Shown: positions 50,699 to 59,359, counted from the stretch's first letter. The stretch: DNA of 64,000 nt from Cohnella nanjingensis (GCF_014212125.1 NZ_JACJVP010000036.1:1-64000), one strand, 5' to 3'. A program made the numbers and translations. Notes: generated from the letters alone by a model not told the origin.

Positions 50699-51925
50699 AT
50701 GGACGCGAACATGACCTTGCGCGCAGGAGAGCGGGACCGGGCTTTCTGGACCCACTTGAAGGAAGAGATGGTCGCGGCGGCGCCCGGTCTTGGCATCGAC
50801 AAGATCGGCGTAACGACCGTCGATCCGTTCCTCGAGCTGAAGGAGCGCCTCGTCCGGCATCGCGAGCTCGGATACGAATCCGGCTTCGAAGAACCGGATC
50901 TGGACAAACGGACCGATCCGTCGCTGCTGTTCGAAGAGCCCCGCTCGATCATCGCCATCGCGGTCGCCTATCCGTCGAAGCTGAAAAATCCGCCGATATC
51001 GGAGCCGGGCGCGCGCAGGGGCATCCTGTCACGCTCGGCGTGGGGCGAGGACTATCACGCCGTGCTGAATCGGCGTCTCGAGCGGCTCTCGGCCTGGCTT
51101 GCGGAGCGGGTGCCCGACGCGCGGGGACTATCGATGGTGGACACCGGCGCGCTGTCGGACCGGGCCGTCGCCGAGCGCGCGGGTATCGGCTGGAGCGGCA
51201 AGAACACCATGATCCTGACGCAGGAATGGGGCTCGTGGGTCTATCTTGGGGAGATGATCACGAACCTTCCGCTGCCTCCGGATACGCCGGTCGAGGAAGG
51301 CTGCGGCGAATGCACCAAATGCATCGACGCCTGCCCGACGGGGGCGCTTGTGGGACCGGGGCAACTGAACGCTCAGAAGTGCATCTCCTTCCAGACGCAG
51401 AACAAAGGGATCGTCTCGGACGAGATGATGCTGAAGATCGGCAACCGGCTGTACGGCTGCGACACGTGCCAGATCGTTTGTCCCGTCAACCGGGGCAAGG
51501 ACGCCAGGCACCACGCGGAGCTGCTGCCCGACCCCGACGTCGCCAAGCCGCTGCTCCAGCCGCTCCTCGCGCTCGGCAACCGCCAGTTCAAGGAGCGGTT
51601 CGGGACCAGCAGCGCGGCCTGGCGGGGGCGCAAGCCGATCCAGCGCAACGCGCTCATCGGCCTCGGCAACTTCCGCGACGCGGCGGCCGTGCCGGATGTC
51701 GCGCGCGTGCTGCGCGAGGACCCGCGCTTCGAGCTGCGCGCGACGGCGGCCTGGGCTTTGGGCCGCATCGGCGGCGATCAAGCGGAAGCGGCGCTGCGGC
51801 AAGCCGCGGAGACGGAGCAGCACGAGCAAGTGGTCGAGGCGGCGAACCGGGCGTTAGCCGCACTCGCCGATCCAAGCCTGCGCACGACGCGAGAGAAAGC
51901 GAACGATAATGGAGGCGTCCACTAG
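50699..51925 (+). CDS. queG: Epoxyqueuosine reductase
   Basis: 408 residues. Cobalamin-binding N-terminal domain, two 4Fe-4S clusters (CGECTKCIDACPTGAL with later Cys, and CDTCQIVCPVN), and a HEAT-repeat C-terminus (about 290-400) for tRNA recognition. Completes queuosine in tRNA wobble positions. GGAGGGAC precedes ATG 50699. ogt follows after 1 nt. Confidence 0.93.
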   Translation: MDANMTLRAGERDRAFWTHLKEEMVAAAPGLGIDKIGVTTVDPFLELKERLVRHRELGYESGFEEPDLDKRTDPSLLFEEPRSIIAIAVAYPSKLKNPPISEPGARRGILSRSAWGEDYHAVLNRRLERLSAWLAERVPDARGLSMVDTGALSDRAVAERAGIGWSGKNTMILTQEWGSWVYLGEMITNLPLPPDTPVEEGCGECTKCIDACPTGALVGPGQLNAQKCISFQTQNKGIVSDEMMLKIGNRLYGCDTCQIVCPVNRGKDARHHAELLPDPDVAKPLLQPLLALGNRQFKERFGTSSAAWRGRKPIQRNALIGLGNFRDAAAVPDVARVLREDPRFELRATAAWALGRIGGDQAEAALRQAAETEQHEQVVEAANRALAALADPSLRTTREKANDNGGVH

Positions 51926-51926
51926 G

Positions 51927-52523
51927 ATGATGAATCGAATCGGCCGGAAAGCGCCGGCAGCGGCCGGCGGCACTTCAGCAGCCCAAGCGCTCGTATGGAC
52001 GGAGATGGACTCGCCGCTCGGGAAGCTGACCCTCTGCCGGACGGACGCGGGGATCTGCCGCGTGGAATTCGGCGGCTGGGAGACCCGGAGCTGCTCGGCC
52101 AAGGCTTGGGCGCACCGCTGGTGGCCGTCCTTCGCGTTCCGCGAGGACGCCGAAGACGAAGTCCTTCGGGAGGCCGTCAGCCAGCTTCGGCGCTACTTCG
52201 CGGGCGAGCTGCAGGCGTTCGATCTGCCGCTCGATATGAGAGGGACGCCGTTCCAGCGGAAGGTGTGGCAGGCGCTGCGGGACGTGCCTTACGGCGCGAC
52301 GGCCGCCTATCGGGACATCGCCGCCGCCGTAGGCGCGCCTCAGGCGGTCCGGGCCGTCGGCGGCGCGAACAACCGCAACCCCGTCCCGATCGTCGTGCCC
52401 TGCCACCGGATCATCGGCGCCAACGGCGCGATGGTCGGCTACGGCGGGGGGCTCGCGATCAAGGAGCGGCTGCTTGCGCTTGAAGACGGCGCGCCGGCCG
52501 CTGCGGAAGTCTTGGGGCATTGA
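51927..52523 (+). CDS. ogt: Methylated-DNA-[protein]-cysteine S-methyltransferase
   Basis: About 198 residues. Active-site PCHRI with acceptor C159, GGANNRNPVPIVVPCHRI context, arginine finger region YGATAAYRDIAAAVG and the C-terminal GYGGGLAIKERLL. Directly reverses O6-alkylguanine. Start ATG 51927 or 51930 after GGAGG (51911-51915); ATG 51909 would overlap queG by 17 nt and lies before the binding site. Terminator follows. Confidence 0.93.
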   Translation: MMNRIGRKAPAAAGGTSAAQALVWTEMDSPLGKLTLCRTDAGICRVEFGGWETRSCSAKAWAHRWWPSFAFREDAEDEVLREAVSQLRRYFAGELQAFDLPLDMRGTPFQRKVWQALRDVPYGATAAYRDIAAAVGAPQAVRAVGGANNRNPVPIVVPCHRIIGANGAMVGYGGGLAIKERLLALEDGAPAAAEVLGH

Positions 52524-52546
52524 ACGAGAGCGGCGGATCGTATAGT

Positions 52547-52596
52547 AAAAAAGCTGGTCCGGGGTCATGGAGTCGACCGCCGAGCCAGCTTTTTTC
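52547..52596 (+). terminator. Terminator after ogt
   Basis: AAAAAAGCTGG (52547-52557) pairs with CCAGCTTTTTT (52585-52595), with GTCC/GTCGAC-type pairing inside. Confidence 0.82.
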
Positions 52597-52683
52597 GTTC
52601 GTCAGTAGGGATGAGCCAGCTCTATGCCGCAGAATCTCCGTTCATGAGGTATACCGGGGCCAAGGTGCGACCATCCTCGGTGT

Positions 52684-52970
52684 GAGATAACCGCAGAAAG
52701 CGGTTATCTCGGTCCGTGCCAGCCTCATTCTGCGGGAGATAACCGCAGAATGAGGTTATCTCGGCCCGTGCCAGCCTCATTCTGCGGGAGATAATCGCAG
52801 AAAGCGGTTATCTCGGTCCGTGCCAGCCTCATTCTGCGGGAGATAACCGCAGAGAGAGGTTATCTCGGCCCGTGCCAGCCTCATTCTGCGGGAGATAACC
52901 GCAGAGAGCGGTTATCTCGGCCCGTGCCAGCCTCATTCTGCGGGAGATAACCGCAGAAAGCGGTTATCCC
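52684..52970. repeat. Five and a half tandem 52-bp hairpin units
   Basis: Units begin at 52684, 52736, 52788, 52840, 52892 and 52944 (the last partial). Each starts with GAGATAACCGC, a loop, then GCGGTTATCTC, followed by the linker GGYCCGTGCCAGCCTCATTC. In unit 2 the inner arm is GCAGAATGAGG, the reverse complement of the linker CCTCATTCTGC. Lies between convergent genes. Confidence 0.95.
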
Positions 52971-53030
52971 CGTCCAGCTGCGTCTATCGGCATGGCCGAA
53001 GGCTTGTGCCGGACCCCTTCGCTGCCGCGG

Positions 53031-53858
53031 CTACACCGTGCCAGCCAGCACGGATGCCGGCGGCGCGGCCCGCTTCTTGCCCTTGCCGTGCGGAATGCAG
53101 AGCGGCGTGCCGTAGAGCGGGTCCGCCATAATGTCGCACTGCAGGCCGAATACGGCTTCGATGAGGCGCGCGTCGACCATCTCGGACGGATTGCCCTGCG
53201 CGTAGACGGCACCGTCCTTCACCGCCACGATATGGTCCGCATAGCGGCAGGCAAGATTAATGTCGTGCAGCACCATGACGATGGTGCGCTGCTCGCGCGC
53301 ATTCAGCTCGTAGAGCAAATCGAGCACCTCGATCTGGTGCGTCAGGTCGAGATAGGTGGTCGGCTCGTCGAGCAGAATGACGTCCGTCTGCTGCGCCAGC
53401 GTCATCGCGATCCAAGCCCGCTGGCGCTGGCCGCCGGAGAGCGAGTCGACGGAGCGCTCGGCCAGTTCGTCCATGCCGGTCGCGGCGAGCGCTGCCTTGA
53501 CGCTGGCTTCGTCCTCGGCCGACCACTGCTGCAGCCAGCTCTGGTACGGGTACCGGCCCTGCTTCACGAGCTGCAGCACGGTGAGCCCTTCCGGCGCCGT
53601 CGGCCCCTGCGGGAGGATGGCCATGCGCTTCGCGACTTCCTTGGTCGTCAGCTTGGCGATATCCTCGCCGCTCAGGACGACCGAGCCCGTCTGCGGCTTC
53701 AGGAGCCGCGCCATCGCGCGGAGCAGCGTCGACTTGCCGCAGCCGTTGCTGCCGATGAGCACGGTCGTCTCTCCCGAAGGGATGGTGAGGCTCAATTCCT
53801 TGAAGATCGACGTTCCCCCGTAGGATAGCGTCAACTGCTTGGCTTCCAAAGTTGCCAT
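53031..53858 (-). CDS. Iron-siderophore ABC transporter ATPase, FecE/FhuC type
   Basis: 275 residues. Walker A GSNGCGKSTLL, signature LSGGQRQRAW, Walker B DVILLDEPTTYLD and the FecE-typical MVLHDINLACRYADHIVAV. Last gene of a three-gene minus-strand operon with both permeases. The GAGGAGGG binding site sits in the 18-bp gap. No intrinsic terminator is visible before the 52-bp array, which begins 60 bp downstream. Confidence 0.93.
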   Translation of the reverse strand: MATLEAKQLTLSYGGTSIFKELSLTIPSGETTVLIGSNGCGKSTLLRAMARLLKPQTGSVVLSGEDIAKLTTKEVAKRMAILPQGPTAPEGLTVLQLVKQGRYPYQSWLQQWSAEDEASVKAALAATGMDELAERSVDSLSGGQRQRAWIAMTLAQQTDVILLDEPTTYLDLTHQIEVLDLLYELNAREQRTIVMVLHDINLACRYADHIVAVKDGAVYAQGNPSEMVDARLIEAVFGLQCDIMADPLYGTPLCIPHGKGKKRAAPPASVLAGTV

Positions 53859-53876
53859 GCGTATCCCTCCTCGCTA

Positions 53877-54920
53877 CTAAGCTTTCCCTTGACGGTACAA
53901 CAAGAACAGGAAGAACGGCGCGCCGACCGCGGCCGTGAATACGCCCGCCGCCACGTCCTGCGGGTAGAAGGCGGTGCGCGCGACGAGATCCGCGCCGAGC
54001 AGGATGAGCGCGCCGAGCAGCGCGCTGACTGGCAGCAGGCCGCCGAAGGACGGCCCGACGAGCTTCCGCGCCATATGCGGCGCCATCAGCCCGATGAAGG
54101 AGATCGCGCCGCCGATGGCGACGGCCGCGCCCGCCAGCGCGACGCTCAGCAAGAGCAGAATCAGCCGCTGCCGCGGCACGTTCGCGCCCGCGCTGCCGGC
54201 GACTTCCTCGCCGAGCGCTTGGACGTTGACGTGCCGCGCCTGCAGCCAGGTCAGCGGCAGCAGGATCGCCACCCAGGGCAGCAGCGGCAGCACTTCCTTC
54301 TGCCAGGAGGCGCCGTAGATGCTGCCGGTCATGAACGTGACCGACTTGACGGCCAGCATGAACGGGCTGGAGATGATGAGCATGTAGGCGACGGCTTTGA
54401 ACGCGGCCGATAGCCCGGTGCCGATCAGCACCAGCCGGATCGGCGAGACGCCGTTCCGCCAGGCTAGCGCGTAGAGCAGGGCGGTAACGGCGAACGCTCC
54501 GATGATCGCCCCTACGGGCATCCACTTGATGGACAGCGTCCCGTAGAAGAAGTAGAGGAACAACACCGCGCCGAGCGATGCGCCCTCCGTGATGCCCGTC
54601 ACATCCGGGGAAGCGAGCGGGTTGCGCACGAGTCCTTGCAGGACGGCGCCGGCGACGGCGAGCGAGGCGCCGACCAGCACGGCCACGACGATGCGCGGCA
54701 GTCGCAGTTGATTGACGACGATCTGGCTCATGGCTTCGCCGCCGCCGAACACCGCGCGGACGACATTCGTCGGCGAGATCCAAGTGCTGCCGATGCCGGT
54801 GCTGACGATCATGACGGCGGCCGTCAGCAGGAAGAGGATGACCGTCCAGCGGACGGCTTTCCGGTCGACCAAGAGCGAGAGGCGGGGTTTGTCCGTCCGC
54901 CACGCGACGTATTTGCTCAT
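53877..54920 (-). CDS. Iron-siderophore ABC permease, FecD type
   Basis: 347 residues, about ten helices of the FecCD/BtuC family (VLQGLVRNPLASPDVTGITEGASLG, split; GLMAPHMARKLVGP near the ATPase-contact loop). ATG 54920 overlaps the upstream permease stop (ATGA), so translation is coupled. An in-frame upstream extension to 55085 is only overlap with that gene. Confidence 0.92.
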   Translation of the reverse strand: MSKYVAWRTDKPRLSLLVDRKAVRWTVILFLLTAAVMIVSTGIGSTWISPTNVVRAVFGGGEAMSQIVVNQLRLPRIVVAVLVGASLAVAGAVLQGLVRNPLASPDVTGITEGASLGAVLFLYFFYGTLSIKWMPVGAIIGAFAVTALLYALAWRNGVSPIRLVLIGTGLSAAFKAVAYMLIISSPFMLAVKSVTFMTGSIYGASWQKEVLPLLPWVAILLPLTWLQARHVNVQALGEEVAGSAGANVPRQRLILLLLSVALAGAAVAIGGAISFIGLMAPHMARKLVGPSFGGLLPVSALLGALILLGADLVARTAFYPQDVAAGVFTAAVGAPFFLFLLYRQGKA

Positions 54921-55900
54921 CCGATGCGTCTCCCCTTCCGTGCGATATAGACGAAGAACGGAACGCCCAGGATGGCCGTAGCTACTCCTACGGGAATCTC
55001 CGACGGCATCGCGATATACCGCGAGCCGAGATCGGCGGCCACGAGCAGGATCGCCCCGAAGAGCGCGCTGAACGGGATGAGCCAACGGTAGTCGCCGCTA
55101 ATGAAGTAACGAACGATGTGCGGGATGATGATGCCGACGAAGGCGATGGGACCCGCGACCGCTACGGAGGCGCCCGCCAGGAGGATGACCGCGAGCGAGG
55201 CGAAGCCTTTGATCTTCGCGGTCGACTGGCCGAGCCCCTGGGCGACGTCGTCGCCCATCTCCAGCACGTTCAAGTGCCGGGACAGCAGCAGCGCGATGAC
55301 CATGCCCGCAGCCATATAAGGGAGAACGGCGACGAGCATGTTCATGTCCCGGCCGGCGACGGAGCCGACCATCCAGATGAGCACCTGGTCGAACATGCGG
55401 CCGTCCGCCAGCATGTAGCCCTGGGTCAGGGAGAAGAAAAACGCGGCGATCGTCGCGCCGGCGAGCGTAATCTTCACGGGCGTCATGCCGTCGCGTCCCA
55501 TGCTGCCGAGGATGTAGACGATCGCGCCGCTGACCGCCGCGCCGACCAGCGCGACGAGCGTCAGCGCGCGCATGCCGGTGAAGCCCAGCAGCCCGGAGCC
55601 GAGCACGACGAAGAACGCGGCGCCCGAATTGATCCCCAGCGTGCTGGGGGAGGCGATCGGGTTGCGCGAGATGACCTGCATGAGGGCGCCGGCGACGGCG
55701 AGACTGCCGCCTACGCACGCGGCGACGAGCGCCCTCGGGACGCGCGCCGTGCGGATGATCAGTTGCGCTTGGGAGGCGTCGTAGTGCGTGAACGAACGGA
55801 CGATCTCCGCGAAGGAGATGTTCGTGATCCCGAAGGCGATGCTGCAAGCGACGGCGACGGCGAGGAGGAGCGCGAACAAGGCGAAGAGAAGAGATTTCAT
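54917..55900 (-). CDS. Iron-siderophore ABC permease, FecC type
   Basis: 327 residues, about nine to ten helices. LMQVISRNPIASPSTLGINSG and FVGIIIPHIVRYFISG are FecCD landmarks. First gene of the minus-strand operon, with the Fur boxes 90-170 bp upstream. Forms the heterodimeric channel with the FecD-type subunit. Confidence 0.92.
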   Translation of the reverse strand: MKSLLFALFALLLAVAVACSIAFGITNISFAEIVRSFTHYDASQAQLIIRTARVPRALVAACVGGSLAVAGALMQVISRNPIASPSTLGINSGAAFFVVLGSGLLGFTGMRALTLVALVGAAVSGAIVYILGSMGRDGMTPVKITLAGATIAAFFFSLTQGYMLADGRMFDQVLIWMVGSVAGRDMNMLVAVLPYMAAGMVIALLLSRHLNVLEMGDDVAQGLGQSTAKIKGFASLAVILLAGASVAVAGPIAFVGIIIPHIVRYFISGDYRWLIPFSALFGAILLVAADLGSRYIAMPSEIPVGVATAILGVPFFVYIARKGRRIG

Positions 55901-55989
55901 TTCATGGCGGCCTGCTTCCTATCTAATAGCCCCGGAGGGCGCATCATGTCTCATTGAAGAATTCTAGATTATTGTCGATTTGATGTCAA

Positions 55990-56004
55990 TGAGAATGATT
56001 ATCA
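55990..56004. promoter_or_regulatory. Fur box 1
   Basis: TGAGAAT-G-ATTATCA, a 7-1-7 inverted repeat with one mismatch. Lies on the permease side of the divergent intergenic region, placed to repress the fecCDE-type operon when iron is plentiful. Confidence 0.87.
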
Positions 56005-56012
56005 CAAAATCG

Positions 56013-56042
56013 TTGACAGCGGCAGGAACGATCCGATATAGT
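56013..56042 (+). promoter_or_regulatory. Promoter of the siderophore-binding protein gene
   Basis: TTGACA (56013-56018) and TATAGT (56037-56042), 18-nt spacing. Bracketed by Fur boxes 1 and 2. Confidence 0.8.
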
Positions 56043-56054
56043 GGACCCTGTGAG

Positions 56055-56069
56055 TGATAATGATTATCA
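56055..56069. promoter_or_regulatory. Fur box 2 (perfect 7-1-7)
   Basis: TGATAAT-G-ATTATCA, a perfect inverted repeat matching the Bacillus Fur consensus. About 13 nt after the -10, in the transcribed leader. Confidence 0.93.
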
Positions 56070-56098
56070 ACGGTTATGGGAAATAAGGGGGAGCAACG

Positions 56099-57106
56099 GT
56101 GGCAAACAGAAAGAAGTTGGGTTGGAGCATCTTGGCGCTTATTCTCGTCGTGGTTATGGCGGGATGCGGAAATAAAAACGGAAACGACGCGGGGAGTTCG
56201 CCTTCGGCGACCGGCACAGCGTCGGCTTCGGCCTCGGCCTCCGGGGACGACGGCGGGCTGCGCACGGTGAAGCACGCGATGGGAGACGCCCAGGTCAAGG
56301 CGCACCCGGAGCGGGTCGTCGTGCTGACGAACGAAGGGACGGAAGCGGTGCTGGCGCTCGGCATCAAGCCGGTCGGCGCGGTCAAGTCGTGGACGGCCGA
56401 TCCTTGGTACGATCACATCAAGGATCGGATGGAAGGCGTGACGGTCGTCGGCGACGAAGGCCAGCCGAACCTCGAGCTCATCGCGGGCCTGAAGCCGGAC
56501 CTCATCCTCGCGAACAAGATGCGCCACGAGAAGATCTACGACCAGCTCAAAGCGATCGCGCCGACGGTCGAATCCGAGACGCTGCGCGGCGAGTGGAAGA
56601 CCAACTTCAAGCTCTACGCCGAAGCATTGAACAAGCAAGCCGAAGGAGACAAGCTGGTCGCGGACTTCGACGCCAAGGTCGACGACTTTAGAACCAAGGC
56701 CGGCGACAAGCTGAAGGAGACGGTCTCCGTCGTCCGGTTCATGGCCGGCAAGACGCGCGTCTATCATCAAGATACGTTTACCGGCATCATTTTCAAGCAA
56801 ATCAGCCTTGCCCGCAACCCGATGACGTTGAACGCGAAGGAGCAATTCGTCGACGAGATCACGAAGGAGCGCCTGCCCGAAGCCGACGCCGACCGCCTGT
56901 TCTACTTCACGTACGAGACCGGCGACGGCAAAGGAACGGCGCTGGAGCAGGAGACGACGGCCGATCCGATCTGGAAGAGCCTGAACGCCGTGAAGAACGG
57001 CAAAGTCTACCGTGTCGACGACGCCGTCTGGAACACGGCGGGGGGCATCATCGCCGCCAACCTGATGGTCGATCAGCTGGCGGACATCTACGAGATCAAG
57101 CTGTAA
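56099..57106 (+). CDS. Iron-siderophore-binding lipoprotein
   Basis: 335 residues. Lipobox VMAGC (C24), Ser/Ala linker, then a two-lobed FecB/FhuD-type domain with HPERVVVLTNEGTEAVLALG and KPDLILANKMRHEKIYDQLK. GTG start after GGGGGAGC. Divergent from its transporter genes and under the same Fur boxes. The siderophore class (citrate, hydroxamate or other) is not readable. Confidence 0.92.
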   Translation: MANRKKLGWSILALILVVVMAGCGNKNGNDAGSSPSATGTASASASASGDDGGLRTVKHAMGDAQVKAHPERVVVLTNEGTEAVLALGIKPVGAVKSWTADPWYDHIKDRMEGVTVVGDEGQPNLELIAGLKPDLILANKMRHEKIYDQLKAIAPTVESETLRGEWKTNFKLYAEALNKQAEGDKLVADFDAKVDDFRTKAGDKLKETVSVVRFMAGKTRVYHQDTFTGIIFKQISLARNPMTLNAKEQFVDEITKERLPEADADRLFYFTYETGDGKGTALEQETTADPIWKSLNAVKNGKVYRVDDAVWNTAGGIIAANLMVDQLADIYEIKL

Positions 57107-57126
57107 GACGCCGCGAACCGCGCACC

Positions 57127-57160
57127 AATCCTCCGTCCCGCCGGGCGGAGGATTTTTTTT
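57127..57160 (+). terminator. Terminator after the siderophore-binding gene
   Basis: ATCCTCCG (57128-57135) pairs with CGGAGGAT (57146-57153) and is followed by TTTTTTT. Confidence 0.92.
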
Positions 57161-57266
57161 GCGGGGCGCGTTTAGGGCTGCGCATTCATTTCCCCGCCGG
57201 AATAACCGACATAAAGAGTAGACGTCAACGAGAGTCGTACCTACATCGGCAACGGGAGCGAGATAG

Positions 57267-58298
57267 ATGAAATTAACGGATATCGAGAGTGTAGAGCCGG
57301 GGCAGACGCTGGGCAAGACGATCTTCTCGGAGAACGGCACGGTGCTGCTCTCCGCGGGCGTTCATTTGACGGTGTTCATGATCAGCACGTTGAAGCGCCT
57401 GGGCGTCACGATGGTGTACCTTAGCGATCCGTCCGCGCCGGATATTCAGATCGACGAAGTGCTGTCCGAGGAGACCAAGCAGATGGTCGTCCAGCAGATG
57501 TCCTCGACGTTCGAGGCGCTCCGTTCGGGCAAGCCGTTCAACACGCGGGCGATCAGCATGACGGTCGACCAGCTGATGGACGACGTGTTGAAGAACCAGA
57601 ACGTGCTCGTGCAGCTGTCCGACATTCGGACCGAAGACAATGCCATGTTCCTTCACGCGATGAACGTCTGCATGATGGCGACGATGGTCGGATTGAACAT
57701 GGGCTTGAATATGATTCAGCTGAAGGAGCTGGCGATCGGGTCCATGCTTCACGATATCGGCAAAGTCGGCGTCTCTCGGGAAACGGAGGAAGAGGGGCGT
57801 GCCCACCACGCTTGGCGGGGGTTCGATCTGCTCAAGCTGAAGCGGGAGTACAGCCTGCTGATCTCGCATGTGGCGTTCCAGCACCACGAGTCGGTAGACG
57901 GCAGCGGCAAGCCGCGGGGGCTGTCCGGCGACGAGATCCATCTCTATGCCAAGATCACCGCGGTCGCCGACCGCTACGACAATATGGTCAACGGCATCAA
58001 CGAGGAAGGGCGGCGGCTGCCGCCGCACGAGGCGATCGAGCGGCTGCACGCGCTGTCGGGCAGCGTGCTCGAACGGGACGTGCTGGTCGAGTTCCTGCGG
58101 ATCGTCTCGGTCTATCCGAACGGCATCTCGGTGCGGCTGTCGAACCGGCAGACGGGCGTCGTCGTCGGGCAGCACCGCGGCTTGCCGGGCAGACCTATCG
58201 TGCGGGTCATCGAGAAGGACGGGGAAGACGCCGTCGAGGCGCGCGAGATCGACCTGGCGCAGCATCCGACCACGTTCATCGAAGCCGTGCTCAATTGA
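57267..58298 (+). CDS. HD-GYP-type cyclic di-GMP phosphodiesterase, variant motif
   Basis: 343 residues. N-terminal helical segment of about 110 residues. HD motif in SMLHDIGKVG (about 160-168). The second motif reads HHESVDGSGKPRGL, where the classical family has GYP; here it is GKP. Other HD-GYP landmarks (AKITAVADRYDNMV) are kept. May degrade c-di-GMP or act as a binding/adaptor protein. The C-terminal PilZ-like tail (VYPNGISVRLSNRQTGVVVG) is common in this group. Its start has only a weak GGGAGCGAG. A diguanylate cyclase lies at 61.9 kb. Confidence 0.83.
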   Translation: MKLTDIESVEPGQTLGKTIFSENGTVLLSAGVHLTVFMISTLKRLGVTMVYLSDPSAPDIQIDEVLSEETKQMVVQQMSSTFEALRSGKPFNTRAISMTVDQLMDDVLKNQNVLVQLSDIRTEDNAMFLHAMNVCMMATMVGLNMGLNMIQLKELAIGSMLHDIGKVGVSRETEEEGRAHHAWRGFDLLKLKREYSLLISHVAFQHHESVDGSGKPRGLSGDEIHLYAKITAVADRYDNMVNGINEEGRRLPPHEAIERLHALSGSVLERDVLVEFLRIVSVYPNGISVRLSNRQTGVVVGQHRGLPGRPIVRVIEKDGEDAVEAREIDLAQHPTTFIEAVLN

Positions 58299-58392
58299 CG
58301 GGGCGGGTGCGGTTTCGCTGCGGGACGCTGGCGATATCCGGCAGACGGGGCCGTGTTGCCCGCGGGTCGCGGCCATGCTATCATAGGTTAAC

Positions 58393-58435
58393 AAGCCTTG
58401 CGCCCGGCGCACGCGCCATCCGCTGGGCTTTTTAT
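58393..58435 (+). terminator. Terminator after the HD-GYP gene
   Basis: AAGCC ... GGGCTT with inner GCGCC/GGCGC-type pairing, then TTTTAT. Moderate. Confidence 0.5.
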
Positions 58436-58466
58436 ACTGAATCGATAGTCGGGGGTATGGAAGCAC

Positions 58467-58691
58467 ATGACGTTTTGGAACATTCTCATTCCGGTACTGA
58501 CGCTGATCGTCGGCCTGGTGCTTGGATTTATCGTCGGCGTATTCTATCTTCGCAACCAAATGACGAAGATGCAGAACAACCCGGACATGCTGGCGAAGAT
58601 GGCCAAGCAAATGGGCTACAATATGAACAAGCAGCAGCTTCAGAAAGCCCAGCAGATGATGAAGAACCAGAACTTCAAATCCCGCAAATAA
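58467..58691 (+). CDS. yneF: YneF-family (UPF0154) small membrane protein
   Basis: 74 residues. One N-terminal helix (ILIPVLTLIVGLVLGFIVGV) followed by RNQMTKMQNNPDMLAKMAKQ and a Gln/Lys/Met-rich amphipathic tail ending in NQNFKSRK, the UPF0154 pattern. Function unknown, widespread in Bacillota. GGGGGTATGGA precedes ATG. Confidence 0.87.
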   Translation: MTFWNILIPVLTLIVGLVLGFIVGVFYLRNQMTKMQNNPDMLAKMAKQMGYNMNKQQLQKAQQMMKNQNFKSRK

Positions 58692-58749
58692 GCGGGATTT
58701 GCCGGTTCGGAGCGAGCGCTGCGAACATCGCTATCTAAGGGGGATACCT

Positions 58750-59343
58750 ATGGCGGGTCTGAAGGATTATGTCAACGAGCGCGTATCGGCGAACCGCGAG
58801 CAAGTGGAGCATCACGTTCGCGAGATCCTGAAGCTGATCGGCGAGGACGTGGAGCGGGAAGGTCTGCTCGACACGCCGGCGCGGGTAACGCGGATGTACG
58901 AAGAGATATTCGCCGGATACGGGGTCGATCCACGCGACGCGCTCGGCGTCACCTTCGACGAGCGGCACGAGGAGCTCGTCATCGTGAAGGACATCGTCTA
59001 CTACAGCCAATGCGAGCACCATATGGCGCCGTTCTTCGGCAAGGCGCATATCGGCTACATTCCGAGCGGCAAGATCGCCGGCCTCAGCAAGCTGGCGCGT
59101 CTCGTCGAGGCGGTCACGCGCCGACTGCAAGTGCAGGAGCGCATCACCTCGCAGGTTGCGGATATCCTCGAGGAAGTGCTCGAGCCGCACGGGGTGATGG
59201 TCGTCGTCGAAGGCGAGCATCTGTGCATGTGCTCGCGCGGCGTGAAAAAGCCGGGCAGCAAGACGGTGACCTCGGCCGTACGCGGCCAATTCCGCCAGAG
59301 CTCGGCGCTGCGATCGGAGTTCCTGTCGTTAATCAAGGAATAA
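58750..59343 (+). CDS. folE: GTP cyclohydrolase I
   Basis: 197 residues. Zinc and substrate residues in VYYSQCEHHMAPFFGKAHIG and LCMCSRGVKKPGSKTVTSA; GLLDTPARVTRMYEEIF near the N-terminus. First step of tetrahydrofolate synthesis from GTP. ATG 58750 has GGGGGAT upstream; the frame's earlier start lacks one. Standard length for the Bacillus enzyme (190). Confidence 0.95.
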   Translation: MAGLKDYVNERVSANREQVEHHVREILKLIGEDVEREGLLDTPARVTRMYEEIFAGYGVDPRDALGVTFDERHEELVIVKDIVYYSQCEHHMAPFFGKAHIGYIPSGKIAGLSKLARLVEAVTRRLQVQERITSQVADILEEVLEPHGVMVVVEGEHLCMCSRGVKKPGSKTVTSAVRGQFRQSSALRSEFLSLIKE

Positions 59344-59359
59344 TCCGCAATAGCAGAGC

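Noticed and set aside
52684..52970. CRISPR array
   Set aside because: The 52-bp units repeat over their full length with no unique spacers, and no cas genes are nearby. The same holds for the arrays at 26.9, 37.9 and 47.4 kb.
55964..57340. Long minus-strand frame across the siderophore-binding gene
   Set aside because: Shadow of the plus-strand gene; it runs through Fur boxes and a promoter and has no domain.
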